Position numbers and translations under genes: made by a program. From assembly GCA_025451075.1 (NCBI GenBank), contig JANWLA010000041.1, positions 1 to 64,000 on the forward strand: a stretch of DNA of 64,000 nucleotides, given 5' to 3'. Below are positions 49,547-58,789 of this stretch, one piece after another. Under the pieces are notes generated by a model that worked only from the letters and a program-made list of their open reading frames with translations, was not told where the DNA came from and did no database searches. Source of the DNA: Nitrosotalea sp. (lineage in GTDB: Archaea > Thermoproteota > Nitrososphaeria > Nitrososphaerales > Nitrosopumilaceae). The first letter of the stretch is position 1. Each line of letters starts with the position of its first letter.

Positions 49547-51021
49547 TTTCTAAATTTCACCCCATAGAATACAATAACAGATACCATTCCGATCAACATG
49601 ACTGGAACTGCAAATGGAAATTCTGGAACTGATATAGTATTTTGTTCAGCAAAAGTCCACTTTTCCCCATTAAACTGCCATGTTTTATTATCATTGTAAA
49701 CATCTGTCAGTAAAGGCGCTGATGTAGCATAATGCTTTCCGTCATAATTATATGAAATTAGTATAGTTCGATTTGTTGGATCTAGTGTCATAGGCATATT
49801 GATAGGGAAAAATGAAAATGTACATTTTTCATGTGATCCAATTTCAGGTATAGAGTAGTATGGTCCTGCTTCGGTAATTCCGGAACTAACAGTAGAAGGT
49901 ATTTTGACATCAAAATATTGTAATTGTATTGCTTTGTCTTGCGTGTTGTACATGTCAAACCATTGTGGAGCATGAACATTACCTGAACTCTGAGAGCCTA
50001 AACAATCCTTGTTTGTACCACTAGTGTATTGATGAATTGGCTCACAAGTTCCACTGCCAAGAAAATATGCACATTGAATTTTTTTTCCAGGAATCAAACC
50101 AGTCAAACAGCTATGTTGTGCATCCAAGCCATATTCTGAACTACAGGTCTGGTTGTCGGGAAAAAATGCAAGTGAGCTATCAAGCTCAACCTGAGTTATT
50201 ATCACTGGAGGATTTTTGTTTTCAAGATCCATGCTAGTTCCTATAATTTTCACGTACCAGTTTCCGTCAGTTGAGTATGGATGAAATGGTAGATCAATCA
50301 AGAGTGTTCTTGTATCAGAAGAAGTCTGTGTCTCATTGAAATTCACACTTTGCATGTATTGTGTTTCTGGAGTATTATCAGCCAATACAGTAAAGCTAGT
50401 ATCACCTTGATCTGATTTGGAATCAATTAGGCCTCGGGGTAACTTGATTTTAAGTGTGGAATGACCTGTCACATTTACGACATGTATTGTTATTGATTTT
50501 TCCATAAGACTGGTATCAATTTTATTTATTACTCCGTCAACTAGAGCGTATACCAAAGAGTAATGCGTTCCGTTTATTTTCAAGTCGTATGGAGTGGCTT
50601 GATACATGAATGCCGAACCGTATGACATTGTATTCAGATCTGGACTGAGATAAAAATTGTAATACCCACTAGTGGCATTTTCTCCCTCTATCTTAAATGA
50701 GTAGACAAATGAACCATTTGAACTAGTATTGAACTGATCAGAGCGATACAGAATCATTTTTGGATTATATATTTTGATTGACAGATGAGTCCCATACTTT
50801 GATAAGATGTATTGGTCTACATTGCCAGAAATTGTGATTTTATCCCCATCAGTATATGCCGTGCTATCGGATTTTATGGTCATGTGAATTGGTGGTGGAC
50901 CTGCGCATAACTGCGTTCCATTTGGTCCGATGGCACAGGGCGCATAAACATTTGGAGGATAGACTGTGACAATTATCACAATTCCAACTATTGTGATTAT
51001 TGAGAGATGCAGAGTTTTCAT
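49543..51021 (-). CDS. secreted PEF-CTERM-type protein
   Basis: MKTLHLSIITIVG signal; C-terminus ISVPEFPFAVPVMLIGMVSVIVFYGVKFRK. Confidence 0.82.
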   Translation of the reverse strand: MKTLHLSIITIVGIVIIVTVYPPNVYAPCAIGPNGTQLCAGPPPIHMTIKSDSTAYTDGDKITISGNVDQYILSKYGTHLSIKIYNPKMILYRSDQFNTSSNGSFVYSFKIEGENATSGYYNFYLSPDLNTMSYGSAFMYQATPYDLKINGTHYSLVYALVDGVINKIDTSLMEKSITIHVVNVTGHSTLKIKLPRGLIDSKSDQGDTSFTVLADNTPETQYMQSVNFNETQTSSDTRTLLIDLPFHPYSTDGNWYVKIIGTSMDLENKNPPVIITQVELDSSLAFFPDNQTCSSEYGLDAQHSCLTGLIPGKKIQCAYFLGSGTCEPIHQYTSGTNKDCLGSQSSGNVHAPQWFDMYNTQDKAIQLQYFDVKIPSTVSSGITEAGPYYSIPEIGSHEKCTFSFFPINMPMTLDPTNRTILISYNYDGKHYATSAPLLTDVYNDNKTWQFNGEKWTFAEQNTISVPEFPFAVPVMLIGMVSVIVFYGVKFRK

Positions 51022-51068
51022 ATTTTACATGTACTGTACGCGTATAGTTTAAAAAATTGGTGTAGGTT
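51022..51068 (-). promoter_or_regulatory. shared promoter module, copy P1
   Basis: Minus strand CCTACACCAATTTTTTAAACTATACGCGTACAGTACATGTAAAAT-ATG. Confidence 0.65.
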
Positions 51069-51167
51069 TCTTCTGGTTTAAAAAATAAAAATGCATCAAA
51101 AAACCTCAAAATTGTAGATTATACATCAAAACTAGTGTACTACCACATGAAAATCCATTATCTTTGA
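51066..51167 (+). repeat. repeated zinc-finger-tail fossil, copy A
   Basis: Frame reads VSSGLKNKNASKNLKIVDYTSKLVYYHMKIHYL*. Confidence 0.65.
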
Positions 51168-51250
51168 GAACCTTCTAAACTGTATTGATCTTACATAATA
51201 TTTCTAGCATACCAAGATATGTAATGCAACTTGAGTATAATTGATAATTC

Positions 51251-54200
51251 GTGGTAGACAAGCCCACAATCAATTCTAGAAAATATTTTCTTACGCTTGT
51301 CTTTGCTTCAATATTTTTAGTATCGTTTGGAATGATTTCACACAATGCATTTGCAGATACTGTGACAACTACAATACCAGTAAGCGGTGCTTTTGGCGTA
51401 GTAACTAATCCTAATACGAACTTGACTTATGTTGCTACTGGTCAAGGCTATCAGATTCAGGTCATCAATGATACCACCAATGCAGTAATTGCTACTATAC
51501 AAACACATGATCCCGCTCCAACTCAAAATAACAGTGGTAGTTGTAAGACACTTTACTTGGCTGTGAACCCAATCACAAACCTGGTCTATGCCGATAACGG
51601 AGGCTGTGAACTCTACTATCAAAACGTGCAAAGTCCATACGACGCCAGTGTTTCCGTAATAAATGGTACTAACAAAGTCGTTGCCACCATACCACTTGGT
51701 AATAATTGGGGATCCTTCCCAATTACAGTAAATCCAGTAACAAACAAGATTTACACTTCTGACTTTGAAGATGATGTAGATGTAATTGATGGCACATCTA
51801 ATACGGTAACAACACTGACCCTTAAAGCAACAGAGTATGATGGCATTGCCTCTAACCCCAACTCCAACATGGTTTACGTACTTGGACAGTATGGTGCAAC
51901 TTCAGTAATTAACGTGATTAACGGCTCAACTAACTCCATTGTAAACACTTTCGCTTTCGGCGGATATTCTCAAATGGGCATTAGTGTCAATCCTACCACA
52001 AACAAGGTCTATGTTTCAAATGCTTATCCATGTAACAATACTGGCAACCAATTCGTTGGGGGCAATGCATGTAACGCCAACTCTGGTCCATTTGTTGGTG
52101 TGATTGATGGCACTACAGATCAAGTGTTATCTACAATACCTGACACCGACCACGGCTATGTCGGTATAAACCCAATTACAGACAAGATCTACATAGGTAA
52201 TAATGGAGGCAATACTGTCTCTGTCATAGATGGACAAACCGACACTGTGACCAGCCAAGTCCAAGTTGGAAATGGTCCATTTGGAATCGGAATAAATACT
52301 AATACAAACAAAATCTATGTGGGTAACAGTGGTAGCTCTACAATCTCAGTAATAGATAGTAACTCATCCAGTACATCAACAGTTCCATCTGCACCGCAAA
52401 ACCTAGTAGCGACGGGAGATAATTCCAAAATTGCTCTGTCTTGGTCTGCACCATCATCTAATGGCGGTTCTCCAATCACAAACTACAAGATATACAAATC
52501 GACTAGTTCTGGAACTGAAACACTATCTGCAACAACAGGAAATGTAACTTCATACAATGACACTTCAGTAACTAATGGTCAGACATATTTCTATAAAGTA
52601 ACGGCTGTCAACTCAGTAGGTGAATCATCACAATCTAATGAGGCAAGTGCAACACCAACAGGAGCAGGGGTGACAGTACAGTCTGTCGACCAAAACAATA
52701 ATCCGATCTACGGTATCTTCACACTACTCTGTTCTCAAGGAACATCAACAACTGCCAACGGTAGCAATACCTGTGAGACAGGCCAATCACGATTAGCCAG
52801 TGGAAATACTACTGTGACCTTTGGTTCTATGCCACAGGGGCAAACTTTTGGAGTGGATGTTTACAACAATGCTACCTGCTCATTTAATCACTGGTCAGAT
52901 AACACTGCTAACACATACAAATTCCGTCTCTTTACTGCTTCAAACCCGCCATCAATTCTTACTGCAGTGTACAGCTGCGGTAACACCACTACTGTACCGC
53001 AGTCACCAATAGGGGTTATTGCCAATGCTGTTTCATCATCACAGATTGATCTGTCCTGGACTGCACCATCCAATAATGGTGGTTCTCCAATTACAGGATA
53101 CAAGATTGAAAGATCAAATAACACTGGTACCACTTGGTCCAATGTACAATCCAACACAGGTTCCACAGATACAACATACAATGACACTGGACTTTCGTCC
53201 AGCACAACCTACACATACAGAGTATCTGCAATAAATTCCGCTGGAACAAGCCTACCATCTAATATTGCATCTGCAACAACACAAACAGCTGCACCGCCAG
53301 CAGGTATTACATTAAACAACATCCAGTCAACATCAGGTACCGTATCTTCATCACCATATCAAATCACACTTGCAAACTTTAACTCAGGTACCGGTAGCAA
53401 TCAACTACTTGTTGTGGGAATAAGTGCAAACAATAACAATGTAGCTTCAGTTACATTTGGTGGAGTCTCGTTAACAAAAAAAGTATCTTCCTTCTCTAAC
53501 AATGACGCCGAGTTTTGGTATCTCAAAAATCCTGCAAGTACTGGAAACATTGTTGTCACCATGGCAGGTTCAACATCTGCTGTAGTTGGAGCTTATTCAT
53601 TTTCTGGAGTAAACCAAACAAGTCCATTGCCTACCAGTACAACAAATCATAATTCAGCGGCTGGCAGTCCTACTGTAACAATAACTACGACAAATCCCAA
53701 CAGCTGGGTTCTTGACCTGCCGTCAATTTATGGTGGCGTAACACTTGGTTCACCAACCTGCACACAACAATGGGATACACACATGCCAAGCAAAATAACT
53801 GGTGCATCAAGCTCTGTCATGCAAACAACAGCAGGCTCGCTCACATGCAAGTGGACTGCAAGCAGTGGTGAGATGTGGGACGATGTTGCAGTTGAAATAA
53901 AAGCATCTAGTACAGGTTCAGGCAGTACCCCTACAGTTCCATCATCACCTACAGGACTGACAGCTAGTGCCGCATCTTCATCGCAGATCAACCTGTCCTG
54001 GACTGCACCTGCAAACAGCGGTGGTGCTACTATAACAGGATACAAGATTGAACGTTCCACTGACTCGGGTTCTACCTGGTCGTCTCTAGTTGCAAACACT
54101 GGCAGCACATCTACAAAATATTCTGATACTGGATTGAGTCCAAGTGCATCTTACACATACAGGGTATCTGCAATCAATTCTGCAGGATCTAGCGCTCCAT

Positions 54201-55156
54201 CAAACATATCATCTGCCACTACGCCTAGCAATACAACTGTACCATCACCGCCTACAGGACTTGGTACAACCGCAGTATCATCATCGCAAATCAACCTGTC
54301 CTGGACTGCACCATCAAGCAACGGTGGCTCTGCAATAACAGGATATAATGTGCAACGCTCAGTCAACAACGGCAATACATGGTCTACTGTCGTATCCAAT
54401 ACCGGCTCTACTGCTACTGTATTCAATGACACCGGATTATCCCCAAGTACAACCTACGCATATCGAGTGTCTGCAATAAACTCGGTCGGAACAGGCTCTC
54501 CATCAAATGTTTCCTCTGCAACAACTAGTGCGGCTACAACAAGCGGCGGCATCACACTTGTCAATGTCCAGTCAACATCAAGTTCAACATCTCCCTCAAA
54601 TCCTATAATGCTTGCAGACTTTAATGTTGGAACTGGAAACAACAGGCTGCTTGTTGTTGGTGTAAGTGCAGACAATAGCGATGCAGCTTCTGTAACATTT
54701 GGCGGCGTACCGTTAACAAAAAAAGTATCCACTTTTTCCAACAATGATGCCGAGTTTTGGTATCTGAAAAACCCAACTGGCACTGGAGCAATCGTAGTTA
54801 CAATGTCAGGCTCCACATCAGCAGTCGTTGGCGCATATTCATTTTCTGGAGTAAACCAGTCAAGCCCATTGCCTACTAGTATAGTAAACCACAATTCTGC
54901 TGCCAGCAGTCCTACTGTATCCATTACCACAAAATTTGCAAATGATTGGGTCTTGGACCTACCTTCAATTTATGGTGGTGTAACACTTGGCTCTCCAACT
55001 TGCACATCGCAATGGAATGCAAACATGCCAGGTGCAATCACTGGCGCATCAAGCTCTGCAATGGTCCAGTCTCCAGGTTCTGTCACATGCAAGTGGACTG
55101 CAAGCAGTGCTGATCTATGGGATGATGCTGCAGTTGAGATTGCAGCGTCAAAGTGA
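51251..55156 (+). CDS. 1301-aa secreted YVTN beta-propeller/fibronectin-III mosaic protein
   Basis: GTG start; signal peptide; NPNTNLTYVATG/NPVTNKIYTSD/NTNTNKIYVGN blades; FN3 units 'PSSPTGLTASAASSSQINLSWTAP...'. Confidence 0.85.
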   Translation: MVDKPTINSRKYFLTLVFASIFLVSFGMISHNAFADTVTTTIPVSGAFGVVTNPNTNLTYVATGQGYQIQVINDTTNAVIATIQTHDPAPTQNNSGSCKTLYLAVNPITNLVYADNGGCELYYQNVQSPYDASVSVINGTNKVVATIPLGNNWGSFPITVNPVTNKIYTSDFEDDVDVIDGTSNTVTTLTLKATEYDGIASNPNSNMVYVLGQYGATSVINVINGSTNSIVNTFAFGGYSQMGISVNPTTNKVYVSNAYPCNNTGNQFVGGNACNANSGPFVGVIDGTTDQVLSTIPDTDHGYVGINPITDKIYIGNNGGNTVSVIDGQTDTVTSQVQVGNGPFGIGINTNTNKIYVGNSGSSTISVIDSNSSSTSTVPSAPQNLVATGDNSKIALSWSAPSSNGGSPITNYKIYKSTSSGTETLSATTGNVTSYNDTSVTNGQTYFYKVTAVNSVGESSQSNEASATPTGAGVTVQSVDQNNNPIYGIFTLLCSQGTSTTANGSNTCETGQSRLASGNTTVTFGSMPQGQTFGVDVYNNATCSFNHWSDNTANTYKFRLFTASNPPSILTAVYSCGNTTTVPQSPIGVIANAVSSSQIDLSWTAPSNNGGSPITGYKIERSNNTGTTWSNVQSNTGSTDTTYNDTGLSSSTTYTYRVSAINSAGTSLPSNIASATTQTAAPPAGITLNNIQSTSGTVSSSPYQITLANFNSGTGSNQLLVVGISANNNNVASVTFGGVSLTKKVSSFSNNDAEFWYLKNPASTGNIVVTMAGSTSAVVGAYSFSGVNQTSPLPTSTTNHNSAAGSPTVTITTTNPNSWVLDLPSIYGGVTLGSPTCTQQWDTHMPSKITGASSSVMQTTAGSLTCKWTASSGEMWDDVAVEIKASSTGSGSTPTVPSSPTGLTASAASSSQINLSWTAPANSGGATITGYKIERSTDSGSTWSSLVANTGSTSTKYSDTGLSPSASYTYRVSAINSAGSSAPSNISSATTPSNTTVPSPPTGLGTTAVSSSQINLSWTAPSSNGGSAITGYNVQRSVNNGNTWSTVVSNTGSTATVFNDTGLSPSTTYAYRVSAINSVGTGSPSNVSSATTSAATTSGGITLVNVQSTSSSTSPSNPIMLADFNVGTGNNRLLVVGVSADNSDAASVTFGGVPLTKKVSTFSNNDAEFWYLKNPTGTGAIVVTMSGSTSAVVGAYSFSGVNQSSPLPTSIVNHNSAASSPTVSITTKFANDWVLDLPSIYGGVTLGSPTCTSQWNANMPGAITGASSSAMVQSPGSVTCKWTASSADLWDDAAVEIAASK
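53303..53917 (+). repeat. internal duplicated domain, copy 1
   Basis: ITLNNIQSTSG...LLVVGISANN...FWYLKNP...WTASSGEMWDDVAVEIKAS. Confidence 0.75.
54548..55155 (+). repeat. internal duplicated domain, copy 2
   Basis: ITLVNVQSTSS...LLVVGVSADN...FWYLKNP...WTASSADLWDDAAVEIAAS. Confidence 0.75.
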
Positions 55157-55180
55157 TTTTTGACAAATTTTTATTTGAAA

Positions 55181-55252
55181 AATTGCTGATTATTCATCAA
55201 AACTAGTGTACTACCACATGAAGATACATTACCTTTAAGATAGAGTTTTCAT
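55181..55252 (+). repeat. repeated zinc-finger-tail fossil plus ATGAAAACTCTA motif, copy D
   Basis: KIADYSSKLVYYHMKIHYL* frame followed by gatagagttttcat. Confidence 0.65.
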
Positions 55253-55259
55253 GTTATCA

Positions 55260-56909
55260 CTAAGGATATGGAACGTATTTGACTCCAATTCCACTCAAAC
55301 CAACAATGTGATAATTATAGAGTTGTGCGGGACAATAATACGTACCACCAAGCCATGGAAAATCACCTTGAACAAAGGTAGATGTACTATCATATCCTAC
55401 TGCAAAGGGCATTCCCACACAGAATATGGTCAATCCGTAAAATCCCACACGGTTTGTTGTTTTTACAGTATACACAATAGTACTGTTTCCTGTTTGAATT
55501 TTGTCAGGTGTCGCATATGATGTGATATCCTTGGTATCATCATCTATGTGATGTGCTTCAAAAATTCTGAGCCCTGTTGGCTGCGGAGGATTTGAATTAG
55601 AATATTGAACACATATTTTCCCAGTAGAGTTCACTGGCATGTACAATACTACAATACCACTATTTGATTGCGGATAGGGACTATCACATGGCATGAAGGA
55701 TGCAGGTAAAGTAGTGTTGTCCTCTCTAGACGTATGACTGTCAGTATTGAGATGTGGTAAAACAATAACTGTTCCTTTCATCCATGGATGAGGTTCTGTA
55801 TGATAGGTAAATGTTCCAGGTTCTGTAAATGTAAGCACGTATGACTGCCCCGGTTTTATCACACCATCACTATCAAATGGTTTACCGTCTTGCATTGTTG
55901 GAATGTCAGATACAATGGTGTTTCCAACATCTGCTTGATTTATCCACTGTACAGTGTTATTTATCCCAATTATTACCGTAGCAGTGTCAGGGCTGTACGT
56001 ATTGTGGGATGCTTGATTTTCGGAACCCGGTGTGATTATTATTGTGGTATAATTTTCATTGCTTACACTTGTTCCATAAAGAAATCCTCTTGAAGCAAGT
56101 TTTGAAATTGTTTCGGCCTTGAGGCACATAGGATCTTGGTTATGTGATTTCACTACTAGATAGAGACCTTCTTTGCAAGTAATATCGCTCATGCCAACTC
56201 CTGACTTGAATTGCTCCAGTGGTGAGAGTGCAATAGGTGCCTTGTCTATTGAGACAGTCGAGGTACTGCCCAAAGCAGAATTTATCGTAATTTGTATTTG
56301 CGAATGTTCTACGCCTCTTGTTGCACCAATTTGCCATATTCCTGAAACGGCATTTGTTGGAATTGTAAAATTAAGCGATGAAAAATGCCCAGTCTTATCT
56401 GAAACTGTTTGTGTTGATTCTACAGAAATGCCATTAGGATCAATTAACGATAATTGGATCAGAGTATTCGAATTCTCAGTACCCAGTATTATGACAGGGT
56501 CCCCGGGACGGTATGAATTTTTGTCAGTATTAAGAGACATGTATCCACCTGTTGGCATAAGACCTACTGCAAAATCTAGTTTGATCTCATCTGTCCCGTC
56601 CCCAACTATGACAGAGCAAATTCCCGGATTGTAAGATGATATGTCAAACGAATATGTGGCAGACCCGTTTTCAAGCGTGATATTTTTATCTAGTTTTTGC
56701 AATCCATGCGAATCTAGTACAAGTAAATTGAGGGTTGCATTTGGTTTTGCAAATATAGACAAGAGTGGTTTTTCTGAATTTTGATAATTGTTTTTGTCAA
56801 GAATTGCATGAAATTGAGGACCAGGTATGGAGGTTATTCCAGATGCAAAAGTAACTGGTAGTAGTGATAATACCGTAATTATAATTATTGAAAGATGTAG
56901 AGTTTTCAT
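55260..56909 (-). CDS. secreted protein with two Ig/MG2-like domains, 'PLEQ-SG' domain and cupredoxin-like domain
   Basis: MKTLHLSIIII signal; LNTDKNSYRPGDPVIILG; SPLEQFKSGVGMSDITCKEG; GTFTYHTEPHPWMKGTVIVLP. Confidence 0.82.
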   Translation of the reverse strand: MKTLHLSIIIITVLSLLPVTFASGITSIPGPQFHAILDKNNYQNSEKPLLSIFAKPNATLNLLVLDSHGLQKLDKNITLENGSATYSFDISSYNPGICSVIVGDGTDEIKLDFAVGLMPTGGYMSLNTDKNSYRPGDPVIILGTENSNTLIQLSLIDPNGISVESTQTVSDKTGHFSSLNFTIPTNAVSGIWQIGATRGVEHSQIQITINSALGSTSTVSIDKAPIALSPLEQFKSGVGMSDITCKEGLYLVVKSHNQDPMCLKAETISKLASRGFLYGTSVSNENYTTIIITPGSENQASHNTYSPDTATVIIGINNTVQWINQADVGNTIVSDIPTMQDGKPFDSDGVIKPGQSYVLTFTEPGTFTYHTEPHPWMKGTVIVLPHLNTDSHTSREDNTTLPASFMPCDSPYPQSNSGIVVLYMPVNSTGKICVQYSNSNPPQPTGLRIFEAHHIDDDTKDITSYATPDKIQTGNSTIVYTVKTTNRVGFYGLTIFCVGMPFAVGYDSTSTFVQGDFPWLGGTYYCPAQLYNYHIVGLSGIGVKYVPYP

Positions 56910-56956
56910 ACTTTACACGTACTGGACAATTATGGTTTAAAAAAGTGGTGTAGAAT
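56910..56956 (-). promoter_or_regulatory. shared promoter module, copy P3
   Basis: Minus strand TCTACACCACTTTTTTAAACCATAATTGTCCAGTACGTGTAAAGT-ATG. Confidence 0.6.
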
Positions 56957-56961
56957 TTTGA

Positions 56962-57177
56962 TTATTGTATTAATTCTATTATGTCTGTAGATTTTGCTAT
57001 GGCATCATCAACTTCCGGTGTATTTGCAGGTATCAGAACTTCCATTCCAACAATTTTGCCTTTTTCGTTTACATCGATAAACCTGTCTTTTCCCATAGAT
57101 ATTGTCTTTGTAACTTTTCCCTTGCGTAACTGAACATACATTGCCCCAGAATCTTTATCAAATTTTATTGAAACCAA
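56962..57177 (-). CDS. DUF2283-family protein (putative antitoxin)
   Basis: IKFDKDSGAMYVQLRKGKVTKTISM...VGMEVL. Confidence 0.8.
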   Translation of the reverse strand: MVSIKFDKDSGAMYVQLRKGKVTKTISMGKDRFIDVNEKGKIVGMEVLIPANTPEVDDAIAKSTDIIELIQ

Positions 57178-57242
57178 TTATCTTCAATCCTCCTTTGTCT
57201 GTCCACATTACAGTAATGACCTTTACAGAAGTATTAATCTTA

Positions 57243-57464
57243 TTATGTATGGCCACCAGATAAGGCCTGGTCTTTATATGGTGGATTTTCTGACTTGCCA
57301 TAGCTCTTGTAATTTTGTCGCTCATCGTCATATATTGTCCTAACGGGGTTGTTGATCACTTTGGAGATTTCCCGAGTTGTCACGTATCTTTCAAATGCTC
57401 TGTCTTTACAATGCCTTGTGAATATTATACGAATTTTCCTTGCAGACAACTTACTGTTTAACAT
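57243..57464 (-). CDS. DUF4258-family protein (putative toxin)
   Basis: IIFTRHCKDRAFERYVTTREISKVINNPVRTIYDD. Confidence 0.75.
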   Translation of the reverse strand: MLNSKLSARKIRIIFTRHCKDRAFERYVTTREISKVINNPVRTIYDDERQNYKSYGKSENPPYKDQALSGGHT

Positions 57465-57535
57465 TATTTCAAAGTTTTAAAGAAAGCGATAGGTCTAGTC
57501 TGCAAAGTTCCAAGACAATACTGTCTACAGATTAT

Positions 57536-58366
57536 CTAGTTTACATTGATCTTGAGCCTGTAAAATGCAATTACAGAAATTATTCCAATCAACATGACTG
57601 GAACTGCAAAAGGAAATTCTGGAACTGTCACAGTGTTTTGTTCAGCAAAAACCCACTTGTTACCATCAAATTGCCAGGTTCCCGAATCGTTGTTGGTATC
57701 AGTCAACGAGGGTGTGGCAGTCGTATACGGCTTTCCGTCATAATAGTATGAAACTTCTATGGTCATGTTAACCGGTTTAACTTCAAGGGCTCCCTGAGAA
57801 TAGCTGTTAGAGAGTGCAAGTGTGCACTTTTCATGCGGCCCAATGCCAAAACCCCCGCCCTTGCTTTGTTGCACGTCATTGCCCGAGATAAGTTTGAAAC
57901 CAAAATATTGTATCTGTACAGTTTTGTTTTGTGTATTATACAAATCAAACCATTGTGAGCCAGACGAGATGGGTTGCACCGAATCGCCAAAGCAGCTCTT
58001 GTTTGTGCCGCTGGTATACTGGTGAAGCGGCTCACATGAATTGCCAGAAATATACGAACATTCAACTTTGCGATCCGAGACCAAGTTTGTGAGACAGCTG
58101 TGCTGCGGATAAACTGCGGGCTGCGACGTGCATGTTAGGTTGTCTGGCAGGAACTTGAACTGGCTTGCAAGCTCCACCTGACTTAATATTACAGGCGGGC
58201 AACATGGAGGCCATTCCGGAGGGCTCAAGTTTTTTACAGTTGTTGTATGTGTTACAGTAACACTCTTGTTTTCTGCTACAAATGAATCTGGTTCTGCTAT
58301 TGAGCTTGCACTGTTAAACGTTAATACTCCAAGTACGACAACTACTAGCAAAAGTAGAGTTTTCAT
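57536..58366 (-). CDS. secreted PEF-CTERM-type protein, paralog of 49543 C-terminal half
   Basis: C-terminus VTVPEFPFAVPVMLIGIISVIAFYRLKINVN; shares CEP(I/L)HQYTSGTNK block. Confidence 0.82.
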   Translation of the reverse strand: MKTLLLLVVVVLGVLTFNSASSIAEPDSFVAENKSVTVTHTTTVKNLSPPEWPPCCPPVILSQVELASQFKFLPDNLTCTSQPAVYPQHSCLTNLVSDRKVECSYISGNSCEPLHQYTSGTNKSCFGDSVQPISSGSQWFDLYNTQNKTVQIQYFGFKLISGNDVQQSKGGGFGIGPHEKCTLALSNSYSQGALEVKPVNMTIEVSYYYDGKPYTTATPSLTDTNNDSGTWQFDGNKWVFAEQNTVTVPEFPFAVPVMLIGIISVIAFYRLKINVN

Positions 58367-58413
58367 TTTGTATTTGTACTGGATACGTATGCTTTAAAAA
58401 AATTGGTGTAGGT
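58367..58413 (-). promoter_or_regulatory. shared promoter module, copy P4
   Basis: Minus strand CCTACACCAATTTTTTTAAAGCATACGTATCCAGTACAAATACAAA-ATG. Confidence 0.65.
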
Positions 58414-58527
58414 TTCATCTAGTTTAAAAAATAAAAATACATCAAAAAACCTCAAAATCGCTGATTATACATCAAAACTAGTGTACTACCACATGAAAAT
58501 CCATTACCTTTGAGATAGAGTTTTCAT
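58412..58527 (+). repeat. repeated zinc-finger-tail fossil plus ATGAAAACTCTA motif, copy B
   Basis: VSSSLKNKNTSKNLKIADYTSKLVYYHMKIHYL* then gatagagttttcat. Confidence 0.65.
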
Positions 58528-58543
58528 TTTCTAATCTCTGATT

Positions 58544-58789
58544 CTATTTTATCAGTCCATTCTGATAATCTAAAGTAAAATCATCCCTTGTTATTCCACA
58601 ATCATCCAGAATTTGTTTGGTTAAACCAGTTCCTAATTCATCATTTTTGGCTGGTACAGAAGTAAATCTATTTGAATCGTCATTACGTAATGAAACATGA
58701 CTTCCCTTTTGACGGGATATCCTGAATCCTTTCTTGTTGACAAGATATTTTATCATTACATTACCAGAAACTCGAGGGAGTTTACTCAC
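58544..58789 (-). CDS. hicA: HicA-like toxin
   Basis: KYLVNKKGFRISRQKGSHVSLRND...VPAKNDELGTGLTKQILDDCGI. Confidence 0.85.
   Translation of the reverse strand: MSKLPRVSGNVMIKYLVNKKGFRISRQKGSHVSLRNDDSNRFTSVPAKNDELGTGLTKQILDDCGITRDDFTLDYQNGLIK

Noticed and set aside
54151-54930. Minus-strand ORFs opposite the FN3 array
   Set aside because: Periodic antisense of FN3 repeats; not independent genes.
53303-55155. Long direct repeat as a mobile-element duplication
   Set aside because: Both copies are in frame inside one CDS and diverged at many positions; better explained as internal domain duplication.
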